64,000 nucleotides of DNA from Trichoplax adhaerens (lineage: Eukaryota; Placozoa; Uniplacotomia; Trichoplacea; Trichoplacidae), in contig NW_002060946.1 in the NCBI RefSeq assembly GCF_000150275.1, positions 6,925,855 through 6,989,854 of the forward strand. Reading direction: 5' to 3'. Positions 14,931 through 27,930 of this stretch are shown here, one piece after another. The notes under the pieces were generated by a model. The model ran no database searches and was not told the origin of the DNA. It was given only the letters and a program-made list of their open reading frames with translations. The stretch's first letter is position 1; every line of letters begins with the position of its first letter. A program made the translations under genes and the position numbers.

Positions 14931-17900
14931 CTACAATGTAATGCATTAAAAATGGAAATTCTTAACATTTCTACTATGAGACCTGCTGATAGTTGTAACT
15001 AGAGTCTAATAGTGCTCGATATCGGTTATTCTTTAAATGATCGCTAGTCATTTCTAAAGGTGAACAGATAACAAAGCGGTCAAAGACTTATCTATTCTCT
15101 ATACTATAATCGGTGCAAAACACTTGTATGTTAGTATATATGTTATATATATCAATCTTCATCAGTCTTGCATTTAATTGCACACCATCGTGTAGGCTGG
15201 TCCTACGCCTTAGAGATGAAGTCATGGCAACTACGTTTACTGATTTTATGGATAATAATGAAGCCGTCAGTGCAAACATGAGTATATTTGTTATTTGCAT
15301 ACACGGCACAATTTTTTCCAAATTGGAAAGGCCATTTTCTACATAGGTTTTCGATTAATAATTATATATAAGATAGCTAGGATAGATTGTGCGGAAATCA
15401 TGTAAGCTAATAGTACTCTTTAGTAAATTAATTCTACTCGTAACGGAGTTATACGCGTAAAATAGCATGGGAATAAAACACGTTTAACACGGCAAAAACT
15501 TAGAAAACGTTGTATCATGAGTTAATAATACGTACTCCTCTTAATTCAAGGTCTGGTTAACGACAAATAATGCTCACTTCACGTTAACATTTCGAGAATA
15601 ACAGCAAATAATTTAATTAAAAGTGTATCCGTGTCATATCTCACAGTAAACTCTGTTTCTATCATGGTAATGCAGTTGTAATAGGCTGCTTTGCTATTTT
15701 ATCCTTCTTATAATATAGCGTCATAGTGGGTGTTATGTATTATAATTGACAACTTGTTTTGATAGTGCTATTGCACGAGAATCGTGAACGCAAACAGCTA
15801 ATGATTTCTATAAGAAATTCTCACTATTTCTACCATAATGTATATGTCTATTATCGGAATCCATCAATCTACACTCTTAGAGTAAAATAATCAGTCTATC
15901 ATCTACGGGAATATACAGATAAAAAGCGATCGAGTACATTTTGTGTGCTTAACCAACATTCAACCACTAACACCTGTTTTGGCAGCTTAAAGTATGAAAT
16001 AATTTATGACTGTTTCAAGATTCGTTAGCATATTTTGTAAGGAAGAGAGAATTATTACGAAAAGTAATATAAAAAATTAATTAATTAGGCGCAATAGCAT
16101 TTGGGAGGTGCTAAACACGAGCTTGTGTGCAAGTTTCATGAATATTCCAATAACCCCTTTATCTATTAATTTTCTATCGGCTTTTAGATGTATTTTAAAA
16201 TAAACAATCAAAATTTTAAATATGCATTCTTAATGAATTAGCTGCATTATTTGACAAACTTCAAAAATACCTCATCATCTTCGCTTTCAATAAATTGTTG
16301 TTGCGCATCGATTTCTTGTGCTGGCAATTTTGACTTTACGCATAAATTAAAGTGGGAGGAATTTAGTCATTAAGCAAGCAAATAATCTCTTGTTTGTTTA
16401 ATTTCGTATCATGTAATCGTTTAACATAATACATAAAGCATTATGAAATTATTACAAATGACGAAAAAAATTAAGTTATCCTATTCTTGCTACCTGAGCT
16501 CTAGCTTTTATTCTTTCTTGATCATCTCCTATAGCAAGGTTTTTAGCAAAATCATCCATTAATGCTCTAACGGAGCCGACATCAATTTGGCCCTAATACG
16601 ATGTATTTTAATAGACGAATTTGTAATAATTAGCAATATAGCGCGCAACTTCTATTTAAATTTATAAGGTCAAGAACGATCTAATCAATACTATATGTAA
16701 TGTTAAATAAATTAGTATAAGTCTATTCTTCGATGAAAACCAGAAGCTAAATTGGGCGGTTATAAAGAGTTAATTTCTGACCTCACAGGCGGCATATTCT
16801 TGCAATGTCAAATACAATTGTCGAGTTTTTAGGCGCACATTTGAGTTTGATCTATCTAGTTCAGTTGAAGCAATATACTGAACCTAAGTTGAGAATAGAG
16901 TTGTTAGCACCAACGATGGTAGTAAATTACTAAAAAATTTACGTCGATATTATTAATATCAGTATAACAAAAAGTGAAATTTGGACCTGTGCCAAGTTAA
17001 TACTATAATGATACTATAAGACACGCCTTAAACTGAGGTTAAACTAAAAGTTGATTGATATATCAGGACTAATCAAACAGATTGAATATGTGAAGTTATT
17101 GAAATCATCAAAGTATGAATTTCTATTTAAAACATTACGGTTTAAGTATAAAGATAAAGCTATACATACCGTGTCATCCAGGCCTGTAAAGGAATTGCGA
17201 CGCTTATGATTACCGTTATCTTTTCGTTTAGAATCTAGCGATTTCTAAAATGATATATTATAAAAATTGCGGTTACTTAGATGTTGTCCACTACCATAAT
17301 AATAAGAGTTAGTAAACTATTTTAGTTATCGATGCTATAAAATAATAAAAGGAGCGATAAAATGTGTCGTTTTCCTTCATCAATAGTTGCGCATATCTGC
17401 ATATAATGATCAATAACCGTGGAATAACATTGAAGGATAAATTTCTGTGTCTATGCAGTTAATAGACTTCATAGAGGATGACTAAATCTTGATAAAACGA
17501 AATACTTTGCTGTGGTATACATAGCAAAAATTGTATATATTAAAAGAGGTTTAATCGCTTGTCGACGGCTAGATCTTCTCTTTTAAATATGACTGAGATT
17601 ATTCAAGTGGCGCCTTATCAATATTAGTAAGGGGCACTATACGTATGTTATAAGGATCTGTTAAATAGATGTAAGAGCTATACCATTTTAGCATGGTAAA
17701 GCATTGAAGCCATGTAACGTTATCTCTCATATTAATTCGTTATTATGATATGAACTTAAGACTAATTTAAGTTAGATATCATTAAATATAGCAAGAGATA
17801 ACATCCATAATGGCAATTGGTGTTATTTCCTATGTCATTCAGCAAGTGGCATAAGAATCTAATATTTATTCTATCAAAAGTTGGTCAACATTTTTAAATA

Positions 17901-20900
17901 CGACTAAGGCTTTGACTAGCTCTTCGTTAAGGTTAGTAATACGGGCTTATGTTCTAAGGAACGGCCAAAATCAATTTACTAGCAAAAACTTTTTAAACAT
18001 TTGTAAGAAAAATAGAATCACCATGATCATCCATAATTAATACAGTACAAGTATTTCTTATACTAGTACATTGCTACGGTGTGTTATGAACCTTTAATCT
18101 ACGAAAAAGATGTTGAACGAAACAAGGCAATGAAGTCAAACTGATTCTTTGTATTAGCTATGATGACGCAAATCTAAGATTAATGTATCAGTGCCATTTT
18201 TTAACATGGTGCGACAATTGAGTGATGATGGTAATCAACGCTATTTCCTATGCTAATTGGTTTGCTATTATTATGATATCCTTAATATATTGTAATTGAT
18301 CATAGTTGAATCACTAATTTTTATAAAATATTTATTGCGCATTTCCAGGAGAGTAAAGGCTACCATGCTCATTATCTATTACGACAAGACACAATATAGT
18401 AGCTGATTTCCGATTTTTTACCGTTCCTTTCATATTCGTAATTCTAATTTCACTTACCCGTTCAGTCATCAATCTTTGATTTTCTAAATCTCTGTCTAGT
18501 AATTGTTTCTGTAGTTTGAAATTGTTATCTTGTTGCTCAGTCAGTTTATTTCGTAATTCAGACTATTGATGAAATAGCAATAGCAACAATAATTAGCGCT
18601 ATACAAATGATAAATCCCCCAGTAAGTACCCTGTCTGAAGTAGAAAGATAGNNNNNNNNNNNNNNNNNNNNNNNNNNNNNNNNNNNNNNNNNNNNNNNNN
18701 NNNNNNNNNNNNNNNNNNNNNNNNNNNNNNNNNNNNNNNNNNNNNNNNNNNNNNNNNNNNNNNNNNNNNNNNNNNNNNNNNNNNNNNNNNNNNNNNNNNN
18801 NNNNNNNNNNNNNNNATTAGTAACATACCAAGGTGCCTTGTAAACTGATTAATTCTTTTCGATAAGTTAAAATTTCATTCTACAGTTTGTAAGAACGATA
18901 ATGACGCAAGTTAGTACCAGTACATATGAAGTACTCTAGTGCTATAGTCCCAAGTAGTTGCTAGTACATCGCTGTCGGCGGATAAAATGTAGCTTGCAGC
19001 CAATATACGAACGGACAGTGATCAAACTAGTCATCTCAGCGATGAAATGAAAATCCGATTTAATTGTCATACCTTGTAATATTCTTCTAATGATGCGCTA
19101 TTCGACATGCTGTTATCGTCAGATGGATGTGAACTTACTTCGTCTCCATACTAAAAAAAATAATGTTCAATAGTTTATCCTATCGCATCCGTAAATACTT
19201 TTATTATACTCGACTATATTATTATCATCATTAATTTAAAAGTAAGGCTGTGAAGGAAATGGAAATATTCTATGAAATCCTTTCGAGTAGTTTTTCTCTT
19301 CAATTAATAATTTAAGATGGACAGTCTGATATCGAAGCTATACAATTTTACTATCCTTATAAGTTTTATATTAAAATAAATTGACTCACCTTTCCTCGTC
19401 TGCTTTTTGATTTATCTTGGATGGGAGAATGTTGTAATATTATTTGGTCGTCAGTAACAGCAAGTCCAGGTGTTGAATTTTGACTGCGATCATCTGAATT
19501 ATAGCTATTCCGAGATGGTGATATTTGATGAACACTAGCCGTAACATATTTATATTGTGCGTCTTGAGATCGATTGTGGTTGTCATCCGAACTATCATTA
19601 TGATTAAACGATTTCTTTCGTATTACTTTTGGGGCTTGACCAGCTGGTAACTTTTTTCTACTAGGCGATTTGGATCTTCGTCGGCCACTAGCATCGCTAG
19701 AGGGTACACTGTCTGTGCTTAGGCCATTCCTTAATAACTGTGATGTACTTCCTGCAGATAAATAATTATCGGTACTTGATTGCGCTCGTCGGGCACTTTT
19801 ATCAGAATTGTGACCATCATTGGATATATTGTAGGATGTATGGCGATCAAGAGTAGATGAATGATAGGCTGATCTATTGGTATAGCTTGATTGTTTAACG
19901 CTATGAGGTTTATAATGGGCAGCGATAGCTAATACCAATCTCATGGTAGCTTTAATGTTGCCATCAACAATGTCTATCAAATTGAATTCAATCATTCCGA
20001 AGGATTGATGTTATTTTTATGATAAAATTAATGGCGATTTCTATTATAGTTTGTTATTTACCTTTTGCTACTGTTCGGTGCATTTGCATGCGTTTAGCTG
20101 CCATAAATTGTAAGACTCGGTCGACATTATTTTGACAAGCTTCAATTGTTTCAGGATTATTATCGATGCCAGGTAGAATTTCGCCGCCTAAGTGAACAAA
20201 ATTGTGAGTGATGTACGCATATAATTATCAGAGAGAATACTATGGCTGCTTTAATAAACTTGGCAATAGCTAGAAACACTTAGAGACATTTCTTGCTATC
20301 AATAAATTTTGCTATTTCATATTTGACATCTATAAATAGCCGAGTAGTGGCTTACTAACAGCAGTCACTGCTATCGCAACTTTCTAGCAATACTAGCTAA
20401 TAAAGAATTGGTTGAGTAATTTGATGGACTGTATGTAATTATTGTCGTTGCTATAAAAAAAACGGCACTGTAAATAGAGTATACATGATTTGACAGTAAC
20501 AGCGGTAATTAGTTGGTTATCATTGGACTATTGATTCATCTTTAATTACTGTTAATAGAGTATATAAAGTCGATTAGCGGCTTCGTTCAATATTTTAAGT
20601 GTTTAATCTAATTTGAAATGGTAGCTATAGTAGAATCGGGGGATCTGATATTTAAGACTTGAGGAATGGTAAATTATTGATCATAGGAGATAATTCTATA
20701 ATGGTTTTCGTTTTGCTAAGGCACATTAAAAGGCGATAGATTAAGCGAACTTAAGCACTATTCCTGCAATGAACATAATATGTAGTACGGTAATTAATGT
20801 TAGTTTAGCTAGCAATCGTTCCCTTTTCCTAGATCGGATTGAATTGCTTAATTGGAATCTTTGGTTAAATTAGTAAGTGTAACGTATAAATTTGATAGAT

Positions 20901-22591
20901 TGTCAGTGCGAGTAAGAGTTATTGACTAAATCATCAGGATAGCTACCGATGTATTAAATAGCTGACCATGATGAGTGGAAAGGCGCTAGATAAAATAATT
21001 TGGAAGGACAATATTGAAGAGGAAGTTTACTTTACCACAGTAGATTGTTAAGAACTTGCCGAATAAAGAGATAGTATGAAAAAGAATAACCAAAAACTGT
21101 TGTCGTCAATTTGGGTTATACTTTGTGCATGCTTCCGTATACTGGATCCAATTCATAACAAATTATATGCGTTTATGGCGATAGTCTAAAATAATTAATA
21201 CAGTCTACATTTACATCCTACTGCTTTTCTACTCTTAAAATGATTAACGTGATACATGCTTGTATTATCCTTTCCTAAAGGTTGGCCTCACTAATACATG
21301 AATTAATAATTTGATATCCTATGCGATTATTGCGATGCTGGTATGCTAATCAAACGCTGCCAGCACTTATAAATAAATATCTGAGAATGAGGAGTGCAAT
21401 AACGCTCAATAAAGTAATATTTGGATGGACGACATTGAAGCGGAAGTTCCACTTTCGAGAATAGATAGTTAAGAATTTGCCGAATAAAGAAGTAAGATTA
21501 TAAAGCATTACAAAATATCCTTGTTATACATTTGGGGGTATACTTGGTCCATTCTTTCACAAACTAGATCCGATTTATAACAAGTTATATGCGATTATGG
21601 ACATATTCTAAAACGATCAATATAGTCTACACTTACGTATATCCTACTACCTTCTACTCTTCAATAATCAACGTGATATACACTTATATATTATCCTTTC
21701 TTGAAGGTTAGTATCACTCAATGAATTGATGCTTGATGTCCTATGCGATTATTGCTATGCTCGTAGGCTAATCAAGCACTATAAATACTTTTATATATTA
21801 TCCTCTGCTAAAGATTAAGAATTATTTAATGGACACGTGAAATCTTATGCTATTATTGCGATGCTTGCGTATATTGATCGACACAGTCAATACTTCTATC
21901 ATCTTCTTCTAACCGTTAATAATCATTTCATTAATTGATTGATGTCTGCAATCCTCTGCGATTATTACGGTATTTCGAAAGGGGGTTAATGCAGTACATG
22001 GCGATATTATCCCTTCTTGAAGATTACTAGTTATTCCATTAATCGATGTGACAAATTACAGATGATGATTGCAATGGTTATGTACAGTCGTACTATGATT
22101 AATACTACAATTTACTATCGTTCATTTCAGAAGGCCAATAATAAATTAGCCAACGAATGGACATGTAAAATTATTTCACAATTTCAAAATAATCAATATA
22201 GTCACACTCATCTCCTACTTTTCTAAATTTCGATCATAATTATAGGCGATTATCACTCTACTTAAAAATAGTAATCATTCAATTCATTAAGGCATAAAAT
22301 CACGAACGATTATTGCAAGACTCGTAATGTGTTCTAGAAAGTATTCGTTGACATTATACTTCCTGATTGCTCATTATTATCAAATGAATAGCTACGCAAA
22401 ATTAGGTGCAAGTATTACGATAATGATAAAATTAATTCCAACTAACCTACTACAGACTTACTTAATGCAGCAATAAGTTGTGCCAAGGCAACCCCATCTC
22501 GAAGATCATCTTGAAATTGATAAATTTGGCGTTGTCCAGAGATCTTTTTCAATTGTGAATTAATCCACAATGTATAAGTGACAATTTGTTG
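14320..22591 (-). CDS. DIXDC1: Dixin / DIXDC1 homologue (CH + coiled coil + DIX), 5' end missing
   Basis: Twelve exons join in continuous frame: 22462-22591, 20062-20187, 19390-19973, 19073-19150, 18458-18562, 17170-17244, 16782-16883, 16494-16592, 16271-16333, 14785-14930, 14507-14615 and 14320-14397 (stop at 14320-14322). They total 1,695 nt, or 564 residues plus stop, against roughly 680 in the human protein. Domains in this model: calponin-homology about 1-108, Ser/Arg-rich linker about 109-305, coiled coil about 306-450, DIX about 475-557. In vertebrates Dixin binds Dishevelled and axin through its DIX domain, acts positively in Wnt/beta-catenin signalling and associates with actin. The first exon here begins with an acceptor, so a short ATG exon lies upstream of 22591 and was not found. 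The 164-base N gap falls between exons 4 and 5 and could hide an exon. Family assignment is near certain; orthologous function is inferred. Confidence 0.93.
16271..19150 (-). other. DIXDC1: DIXDC1 exons 4-9: coiled-coil region
   Basis: Six short phase-0 exons (63-105 nt) encode 26, 35, 25, 34, 33 and 21 residues. The helix-like stretches are 'LRNKLTEQQDNNFKLQKQLL', 'RLKTRQLYLTLQEYAA' and 'VRALMDDFAKNLAIGDDQER'. Because every junction is phase 0, exons could be skipped without a frameshift. The region is shorter than the vertebrate coiled coil, so one or more exons may be missing in the N gap or in 17.25-18.45 kb, where I see nothing clear. Confidence 0.85.
18652..18815. other. Assembly gap (164 Ns)
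   Basis: A run of Ns inside the DIXDC1 gene, between the exon ending 'LEEYYK' (19073-19150) and the coiled-coil exon at 18458-18562. Both flanking exons are phase 0 toward the gap, so the visible protein remains in frame. A missing phase-0 exon cannot be excluded. Confidence 0.98.
19390..19973 (-). other. DIXDC1: DIXDC1 exon 3: end of CH domain and Ser/Arg-rich linker
   Basis: This is the largest exon of the gene (584 nt, 194 full codons). After 'LVLAIAAHYKP' the protein becomes rich in Ser, Asn, Asp and Arg, with 'GRRRSKSPSRKKLPAG' and 'KVIRKKSF' as basic patches that look like phosphorylation or nuclear-localisation segments. The linker looks disordered and links the CH domain to the coiled coil. 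The donor is GTGAGT at 19384-19389 on the plus-strand numbering. Confidence 0.9.
20062..22591 (-). other. DIXDC1: DIXDC1 exons 1-2: calponin-homology domain
   Basis: Exon 22462-22591 encodes a CH start with 'LWINSQLKKISGQ' and 'DDLRDGVALAQLIAAL'. Exon 20062-20187 continues 'GGEILPGIDNNPETI' and 'VDRVLQFMAAKRMQMH'. The domain ends in the next exon with 'DIVDGNIKATMRLVLAIA'. This resembles the CH domain of Dixin more than those of spectrin or filamin. The splice phases (1, then 1) restore Ser and Asp codons across the junctions. The 2.27 kb intron between the two exons holds a ~420-bp tandem duplication. Confidence 0.93.
20960..22000. repeat. ~420-bp tandem duplication plus partial third copy, inside a DIXDC1 intron
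   Basis: Two copies cover about 20960-21380 and 21385-21790. Shared landmarks are 'acttgccgaataaagag' / 'atttgccgaataaagaag', 'ggatggacgacattgaag' / 'ggaaggacaatattgaag', 'tattatcctttc' and 'tatgcgattattg'. A third, shorter relic with 'tattatcctctgctaaag' follows to about 22000. The array makes up most of the 2.27 kb intron between the two CH exons, so the intron seems to have grown by tandem duplication. Confidence 0.75.
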
Positions 22592-25500
22592 CTATAAAAA
22601 TAGATTTAAAAATTAAATTTGTATTCGTTAAATTTGTAAAATATTGCATTATTTAGTTTGATACTTGTTGGTAATGAAGTATAAGTTACTATTTTAGACA
22701 GGCTACAACACTTGTATTATAAAATTTTTATTTACATATTGAGTATCAGTCTTCATGTTAAGTTAATGGTATACTAGACTAGTTTTTACGGATTATCATG
22801 AAGCTGCTTATACGATTTTATTGCAAAGTATGGAGGGATAAAAAATATACGTGTCATCAAAAGGTATGTAGAATCCTTCCTGTTGAATTGAGCATTATCC
22901 AGGTTGTTATAAATATAATCAATGGCTACGATGAATATCTCTACCGTGGGAAGAAAAATACCCCTGTTTGCAGAAAAGTGTGCAGAAAATGCAAGATTGA
23001 AATAGAATTCTTTTTTCAATGTTAACGCTTGATTTAGTATCATGATGAATAATGAACGGATAGCAAAGGCAAAGGAAGTAAAGGCTAATGATAGCAAAGT
23101 ATACTAAAGCTCTTGCTACTGTGTCACAGAGACACTTTATTTACAGTAATTATAGAAAATAATATGCTTGGACATTATTGTTCTAAATCAATAGCTGTAA
23201 TGAATATTGCTAGAAGGGAAAGGAAAGGTTCAAGACTAGTCATAGCAGGGGATAGCAACACCTTTCTATTACCTTTCATATTTTTTTTTGATTGATTGAT
23301 TGTCATGATGGATTATTGTCAGTATAGTGATTGTTGTTTTGACGCATAGAGTAATGGCTTTGATGTAACTTGTTGGAGAAATATTCTTCAATTGATTTGT
23401 GAAATGCTATATTGAACATGGATATATAATTTCTAATAAGCATGGATGATTCTATAGTATAGAAAGAGATTGCTTGCTATAAATGCCTGGCGAGAATTAG
23501 TGTTGCTGCAAAGGTACATTAATCATTGCTGTGCCACTAGAAGGATATAGAAAATCCTCCTGATCAATCCTTGATTAGTATAGATTATGATGAGCATAGT
23601 AGTCATGGTTTCCATTCTCTGTGGTGATAAAAATGGCTGCAAAGGAAATGAGAAACTACCCCTTGAGGTTCTACCGAATCCTCTTTTTGATTCTTAATGG
23701 TCGATTGATCATAACGATGGTCAACTACCTAAGGTGATTATGAATCCACAACAAGAATTCATGAATGAATAGGACTACAAGGAAAGGAAAATAAGAATTA
23801 CTGGTACAGAAGAAGAGTATTCAGCAATCCTGTAAATGCTACTATCTGAAATATTATCCTCATCAATTGTAGCTATCCGTCAAGGGATTGTTTTGCCCTG
23901 CATCCAATAGCAGCCATGAATATTGCTGTTGGGGAATAAACGATTAGCTTCAACATGTCGTTGCTCCCTCATTTCATAGACTACAGTCCATAGCGATGGT
24001 CCATAGTACGAGTATAACTTTGATGTTGAAGATGGCAAAATGAGGTAAAGACAAAGCTATTGATTAGTATGAGCAGACATAAGACGCCATTTTCAATTAG
24101 ATTAGGATGCCATCTGGCGCGTCGTTAATTTACTATTAAGAATATAAAGTCTTTCCTTTAATTAACTTATTATCCCCATCCAAAATTGTGCTCAAGAATG
24201 CCTTTACAACTGTATGATATTCATTCTTCACTTTTCAAGTCATACGATCCGATACTTTCCATTGCCTTCAAGATGAAAGCAAAATTATTCTAAATATTAA
24301 AATGGCAGTTGATAGGTAATCACGCGTTACCATGATCCATCCATCGCTGACAATATTGATCAGCAAGGCAAATTAGATCGGTACATGAAATTTTTTCAAC
24401 GGACAACATTCTGTCTATGTCTATGATATGAATAGTGGTTTATGGCTGTAATTAGTTCTACAGCATGGATCGATAATCAGTGGATGTGCTAAAGTGATCC
24501 ATGTTTGATGAGATTGATCAGCGGGATAACCGATGTACCAGCTCAGACTCGATCCTTCTCCAAAATAAATCAACTACTGTATGCGGATTTAGGCATGGCT
24601 ATATTAAAATAAATATATCTTTCTACGAATGGAGTTGTTAATCGGTAATTTATTCTTAGGTTGAAATGATCGATGGCTAATGCGATGCACTAGTAGGGCA
24701 ATGTATCAGTAAATTCAATCTACTTATTCCACCATTTGTTTAGCTAAAATGGAGTTATAAGTATCAATATTGTCTTGTAGACGCCTACAAATATTGATTG
24801 ATTCGTCGTCAGAACTATTTTATAATGAGTAAAGAGTAGAACCTATCAAGTTGTTCAATATCCATAAAAATAATGGAAGAAAGTCACGGTGATTCAAAAT
24901 ATTCAATCAATTCTACAGTGGATAATATCCTATCTTTCCTTTATCACGATAACGATGTCAAAGTTACTCATTAGAATATTGATAATCACGAGATCTAAGA
25001 ATAAGTTTTGTCCTAGATACTTATAGTACATTAGAAGTAGAAATGTGTAAATTGTCCATCCTCTTTCTCGTCATGATTACGATGTGAAAGTGACGAATTG
25101 AAGTGGACAACAACGATGATTATGAATCAATTTTGCTGTAGAGAATCACGGTGGAATAGAAATAGAGAAAGGAAAGAAATCATGTCTGGCATGTTGTACC
25201 AACTTGATTCACGATCAAGAACGAATATGAAAGGGAAAATTAGATTGATATCAAGACTAATTGATCGTAAAGTCGAAACTATCATTGCGATCCATGACGA
25301 TGAGCTAGTTTGTCTACAAATTAATTCGACTCCAGTCAAGGCTAGTAATAGGCATGCAAAGTGTGTCCAATTCTACGTTAAAAGTAGGGATTGCATCTTA
25401 TTGGAATGGCGGATACTGATTTCCAAAAAAAAATCGACAGATTCTTGTTCATTTACAGCGCTTTTAATCGATTACCGATGGGAAAGGGCCTATGCATAGT

Positions 25501-25737
25501 GTGCCAACTTGATTAACCATCAATAACGGATATGGAAGAGGAAATGGGATTGATGGAAAGAACGTTCATTATTGTTGAATAATATGCATTTTATCATGGA
25601 ATATCTTGATTGATTGGAAAAGGATATCATGCAATGGGTTTGGCTTTATTGCTGTATCTGGGCTGGACGACTTTGGTTGAAGGAAAAATTTCTTCCATAC
25701 CATGTTGTGCATGGCTATTAAAAACGATGGGCAATTC

Positions 25738-25776
25738 AATCTGTTGAACAACATGGATCATGTTGTTCAACAGATT
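25738..25776. repeat. Perfect 18-bp inverted repeat with 3-nt loop
   Basis: The left arm (25738-25755), 'aatctgttgaacaacatg', is followed by GAT and by its exact reverse complement (25759-25776). Pairing stops immediately outside the arms. As DNA it can form a cruciform; as RNA a stable 18-bp hairpin. No transcription unit is visible around it. Confidence 0.9.
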
Positions 25777-26069
25777 AATTCATCAGATCAATCATTGTAT
25801 CTTGCATTGGATGAGGATAACCTTTGTTTATTAGACAATTTCTCCATCATGCAAAAAGGGGATAAAATCAGCCTAGGTAGTAGTAATGTAGTGATAACTT
25901 TCTTTCTTCTATTGCTTATTTCCTTAGCAGCTTGATTTGGATTATGGCGTCGAAATGGGCGATTGTAGTGGATGTAGAAGGCAAGGTTGAAAGTCATCAT
26001 TGGTCATGTTAATTTATCCTAGAGTTGACTACTCCATCGATCGTTGTTGTTCTTTTGGCAGATTATGAA

Positions 26070-27930
26070 AGGGTAAATAGACTGATCAACAAGAGGAAGT
26101 GATTGCCATGATAGCAAGACTATCTGCTAATGCAAGTCCTGAAGTTTGCAATCATCATGGAGATCATTTGTCTAATTTATCTTCACTTGGACTACTCTTG
26201 GCTTCGCCTAAATGGATGAAATTGCTGTCATCCTAGCAAGACTTTCTGCCAATGCAAGTCGTAAAGTGTGCCATCATCATGGAGATTATTTATTCAATTT
26301 ATCTTCACTTTGACTACTCTTCATTTCGCATAAATGTGTGAAAACAAGTTGTCATCATCTTGGTGATGATAACTGCCTTGTAGAATTTCAATTTTCCCTT
26401 CTTTTCTCCCTTGTATAGGGTTCAAAATTAGACCAGTTTTCTTCACTGTGACTACTCATAGCTTAGTAACGGTATATGCAAGCGTGCAATCATCATGGTG
26501 ATTATGTGTAGAATTGATCTTCACTCTGGCTACTCTTAGCTTGGTGAAAATGCAATTTTTCTTCCTTGTAGAAGGCTGAAAATTAGACAACAATTTTTCT
26601 TTCCTGTGATTACTCCTAGCTTAGCATCCATGTGTGAATACGCTGCAATTCTCATGGTGATCCTGTCTACGATCTATTTCCACTTTGGCTACTTCTAGCT
26701 TAGTAGAAACGCGTGAAAATGCTGCTATAATCAGAATGATTATGAATTTGCAATTTTTCTTTCCTTTCTCCCTTGTAGAGTGGTCAAAAGAAGATCAAGT
26801 TACCTTCACTGTGACAACTCCTAACTGAGTATAATTAGATGAAAACACTGCAATCAACATGGTCATCATGTACATCTACAATCTATCTTCACTTTGGCTA
26901 CTCCTAGCTTAGCATAAGCGCATGAAAACGCTACAATGATCAAAACTGATTGTGAAATTTCAAATTTTCTTTCCTTTTTCCCTTGTGCTCAAAAGAAGAT
27001 CAATTTCTCTTCACTGTGACTACTTATAGCTTAGCATAAGTGTGCAAATATGCTGCAATCATCATGGTGATCATGTCTCCAATTTCTCTTCACTGTGACT
27101 CCTTATAACTTAGCATAAGTGTGCAAATATGCTGCAATCATCATGGAGATCATGTCTCCAATTTCTTTTCACTTTGGTTACTCAGAGCTTGGCATAAGCG
27201 CATGAAAACGCTACAATCATCAAAGGGGTAATTGTGAAATTTCAATTTTTCTTTCCTTTCTTCCTTGTAGAGTGCTCGAAAAGGATCATTACTCTTTACT
27301 ATGACTAGTCATAGCTTAGCAGAAGTGTGTTAAAAACGCTGCAATTCTCTTCCTGATCATTCCTGCCTTGTGAAATTGCAATTTTCTTTTCACTTCTCCC
27401 TGAAAAAACGCTCGAAAGATGGCAATCTCTCTTTCCTTCGGCAACTCAGAAGTGTGTAAAATCGCTACAATCACCATAGTGATCATTTCTACCATGGGAA
27501 ATTTTAATTTTTCGTAATTTTTCTCCGCGGTAAAGTCCTCGAAAAACGATAATCTACCATTCCTTGGCCTATTTATAACTGTGTGCAAACGCTGTAATCA
27601 TTATGGTGATAATCATGATTTCTACAACTTCTCTTTCCTTTGGCTACTCGTAGCTTTACATAAGAGCATGAAAACGCTGCAATGATCATGATGATTGTCC
27701 GATGGCAATATTTCTCTCCTTTCTCCCTTATAGAATGATCAAAAGAAGGCCATTTCTCTTTACTGGGATTACTCGTAGCTTAGCAAAAGTGTGTAAGAGC
27801 ATGAAAACGCTGCAATGATCATATGATGATTGTCCGATGACAATATTTCTCTCCTTTCTCCCTTATAAAATGGTCAAAAGAAGGTCATTTCTCTTTACTG
27901 TGATTACTCATGGCTTCGCAAAAGTGTGTG
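26070..27930. repeat. Degenerate minisatellite, ~80-190-bp units, 1.9 kb
   Basis: Each unit carries versions of 'aaaacgctgcaatgatcatg', 'gtgatcatgt', 'ttctctttcctttggctac' and 'ctcctagcttagcataag'. Recent internal duplications stand out: about 133 bp repeated at 27661-27793 and 27796-27928, about 78 bp repeated at roughly 27005-27160, and about 125 bp repeated at 26105-26335. Short open frames inside are by-products of the repeat. Confidence 0.85.

Noticed and set aside
15088-15346. Overlapping 77-codon frames on both strands inside a DIXDC1 intron
   Set aside because: The minus frame has an exon-like stretch ('SSLRRRTSLHDG') but no acceptor in the phase 0 required by the exons on either side, so it cannot be inserted into the model.
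25098-25499. 133-codon plus-strand open frame
   Set aside because: No domain, no splice partner, AT-poor by chance only, and the opposite strand is also open over much of it. It lies in repetitive intergenic DNA.
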